Notes under the pieces: model-generated
The model's input: the letters and a program-made list of their open reading frames with translations, nothing else
The model's database searches: none
What the model was told of the DNA's origin: nothing
Translations under genes and position numbers: made by a program
Shown here: piece after piece, positions 63,001 through 64,000 of the stretch
How positions within the stretch are numbered: position 1 is the first letter of the stretch
Layout: each line of letters begins with the position of its first letter
Origin: Pisaster brevispinus
Lineage: Eukaryota; Echinodermata; Asteroidea; Forcipulatida; Asteriidae
NCBI GenBank assembly: GCA_023634235.1
Contig: JAMKCF010000009.1
Location: 1,736,001-1,800,000 of the forward strand
DNA: 64,000 nt
Reading direction: 5' to 3'

Positions 63001-63742
63001 CAGTTGCTTCTCATGAACAGCGACCATTAGCTCCATCTGCAATTCGTACAGAATCTCAGCGTGCTCTTTCTTCAAATCTTTCTCATTGGTGTAATGTTTC
63101 CTGTAGAGCTCGATCAACGCATTCTCTTGGGCTGCTTCCTTCTTCAGGATCTTGAAGAGGGTCAAAAGGTAAGATACTGATAAGACACTGGTAGGGAGGC
63201 AAGAATTTCTATTTATGTTATCGCAGGCACCTTTTTAAACAGGTTTCCTCAAACCGCTATTTATTCATTTGAAAAAATAGAACTAGCTGTTGCAAACTGC
63301 TTACCAACCAAAATGACCAGTAGTATAAATGCAAAAAAATGTTAATGGCCCCTCTTCTGATCTTAGACGAGTTGATTTAGCATTTGAGAAAAACTATTGT
63401 AGGGTTGAAATGTGAGGCCATCAACAATTGTTTGTAGTTATTTATTTAATTATTTAATTTATTTAGAACAGTTACACAACAACAAGACAAATACAAAAGA
63501 CAATCAAAACAAACAATAGTCTAAAAATCACTGAAATTATTAAAAGAGCAATGCTCTTACAAACACTACATAAAAAGATCATGTAAAAACATTTAAAAAT
63601 TTGATGACACAAAAACCCCAAAACAAAAACAAAAAAACACGGCCTGGTTACAGACCTGATTCCTAACCATACCTCATTTTCTTTATCTCGTGTGAAAGCC
63701 TCCAAGACTTCATTAAATTGCTGTCTCAATTCTTCTAGGTTA
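59386..63742 (-). CDS. PLCB: phospholipase C-beta, C-terminal exons (partial gene)
   Basis: Join on the minus strand: 63742-63673, 63150-62975, 62378-62283, 61281-61224, 60480-60394, 60090-59386; it continues beyond base 64000. All junctions are GT/AG and phases close, giving 396 residues to the stop. The first about 160 residues are charged coiled coil. From memory they align without gaps to the distal C-terminal domain of PLC-beta-1: KYIQQAV-x-SRQTLHEIQEKKRAEL against SYIQEVV-x-YIKRLEEAQSKRQEKL, and HVAALEAEYDSKCKQL against LQVELEQEYQDKFKRL. PLC-beta hydrolyses PIP2 to IP3 and diacylglycerol downstream of Gq. The distal domain dimerises, binds membrane and contributes to G-alpha-q GTPase activation. 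A roughly 210-residue Ser/Pro-rich tail ends ITRL, a class I PDZ ligand as in vertebrate PLC-betas. The beta-1/3-like type is favoured over the beta-4/NorpA type. Confidence 0.88.
60394..60480 (-). CDS. PLCB: PLC-beta exon e
   Basis: 29 codons, phase 0 at both ends; acceptor TTTTCTCATCCTCAG|TTG and donor TCT|GTAAGT. It encodes LHEIQEKKRAELENQMKDLQ and an acidic end EELAAEEDS. It continues the coiled coil of exon d without a break. Confidence 0.87.
60661..60979. mobile_element. MITE in a PLC-beta intron, 31-bp inverted ends
   Basis: The left end TAACACCCGTTTCAGACAGG and the reverse complement of the right end match at 29 of 31 bases. Inner copies of GTTTCAGACAGGC and GTCTGAAACC form a second nested inverted pair. 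It is 319 bp, non-coding, with TA at both outer borders (a possible TA target duplication). Confidence 0.85.
61224..61281 (-). CDS. PLCB: PLC-beta exon d (19-codon micro-exon)
   Basis: One base plus 19 codons; acceptor TTTTATTTAAG|G and donor ACA|GTAAGT. It encodes LRREAQQKYIQQAVSSRQT. It is too short for ORF scanning, but the phase, splice sites and the PLC-beta YIQ-x2-V motif make it convincing. Confidence 0.85.
62283..62378 (-). CDS. PLCB: PLC-beta exon c
   Basis: One base, 31 codons, two bases; acceptor TGTCATTGTTTCCAG|G and donor CACAG|GTTTGT. It encodes EEVELRKRLDERNAEDLKQM, a highly charged coiled coil matching [20 protein letters not shown] of PLC-beta. Split codons on both sides (Lys and Arg) fit the neighbours exactly. 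Confidence 0.85.
62575..62895 (+). mobile_element. tRNA-related SINE, copy 3
   Basis: A B-box-like GGTTTGAATCCC at 62611 is followed by a body and a tail AATAATAATAATGTAAAGCG then CTTTGAGG. The AAT-repeat tail and GTAAAGCGCTTTGAG end are typical of invertebrate SINEs. It lies in the intron between PLC-beta exons b and c. Confidence 0.55.
62975..63150 (-). CDS. PLCB: PLC-beta exon b (distal C-terminal coiled coil)
   Basis: 58 codons plus two bases; acceptor TTTTGACCCTCTTCAAG|ATC and donor AAGAA|GTATGT. It encodes ALIELYRKHYTNEKDLKKEH, then helix to the end, corresponding to the [20 protein letters not shown] block I recall from PLC-beta-1. Confidence 0.85.
63673..63742 (-). CDS. PLCB: PLC-beta exon a (partial gene, first exon in window)
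   Basis: One base plus 23 codons; acceptor CTGTTTCTACAG|T and donor GAG|GTATGG. It encodes NLEELRQQFNEVLEAFTRDK plus three residues, a charged helix that leads in phase into the next exon. The incoming split codon comes from an exon outside the window. Confidence 0.75.
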
Positions 63743-64000
63743 CTGTAGAAACAGGAAAGTCAACAAATTATGTTAGGTTCATCAAAAAATGGCCGTGTCC
63801 ACATTAAGTAACTTAAGCTACAGCCGAGGCCATTGGCAGTAGCCTCGGAAATGACTTTTTCAGGAATCCAGCCATAGCTTCTGCCGAAGCCATCAATAGA
63901 CATGGACTCTCAACCAAGACATATCTTACAAAACCATATCAACACCTTGTTGGGTACATATTGCACACATTTCCTTAAAATAAAAGCATCTTAAGCGGTA

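Noticed and set aside
1..64000. CRISPR arrays, operons, prophage or toxin-antitoxin systems
   Set aside because: The window is intron-rich animal DNA. The tandem repeats lack CRISPR-type spacer structure and no prokaryotic gene organisation is present.

Overview
This is animal nuclear DNA: AT-rich, with many short exons bounded by GT/AG splice sites, long introns, tRNA-derived SINEs and abundant small inverted-repeat elements. The protein families and the repeats (for example the GGGCCCAATTTCATAGAGC inverted-repeat family) suggest a marine invertebrate deuterostome, probably an echinoderm. This placement is inference from style, not a proven assignment.

Two genes can be read with confidence, both on the minus strand. 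The right end (63742 down to 59386) holds the last six coding exons of a phospholipase C-beta gene: the distal C-terminal coiled coil, then a long Ser/Pro-rich tail ending in the PDZ ligand ITRL. Its catalytic part lies beyond base 64000. From 36063 down to 17389 lies a complete nine-coding-exon gene whose reading phase closes exactly at every junction and gives 1535 residues. The protein has a basic NLS-like N-terminus, a spectrin-repeat region, a single 921-codon acidic exon, and a C-terminal transmembrane KASH domain ending GPPPQ. It is therefore a nuclear-envelope LINC-complex protein. Its spectrin-repeat part resembles vertebrate AKAP6 (mAKAP) more than the giant nesprins, as far as I can recall those sequences. 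AKAP6 itself has no KASH domain and reaches the nuclear envelope by binding nesprin-1-alpha. A KASH-bearing AKAP6-like protein is the most interesting thing in the window.

Layout: 1-9300 is mostly non-coding with mobile-element remnants and a few unsupported ORFs. About 9250-9850 looks like a small promoter region with two or three short candidate exons. 9850-14400 is AT-rich and featureless. 14400-16600 is a purine-strand degenerate tandem array containing a sharp 45-bp minisatellite. 17187-36063 is the KASH gene, with tandem repeats and foldback elements in its introns. 36064-59385 is a 23-kb spacer with many foldback elements, SINEs and tandem repeats but no gene I can support. 59386-64000 is the PLC-beta 3' end, with a clear terminal-inverted-repeat element in one intron.

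I ran no searches. Homology statements rest on memory of the families; splice sites, phases and repeats were read directly from the sequence.
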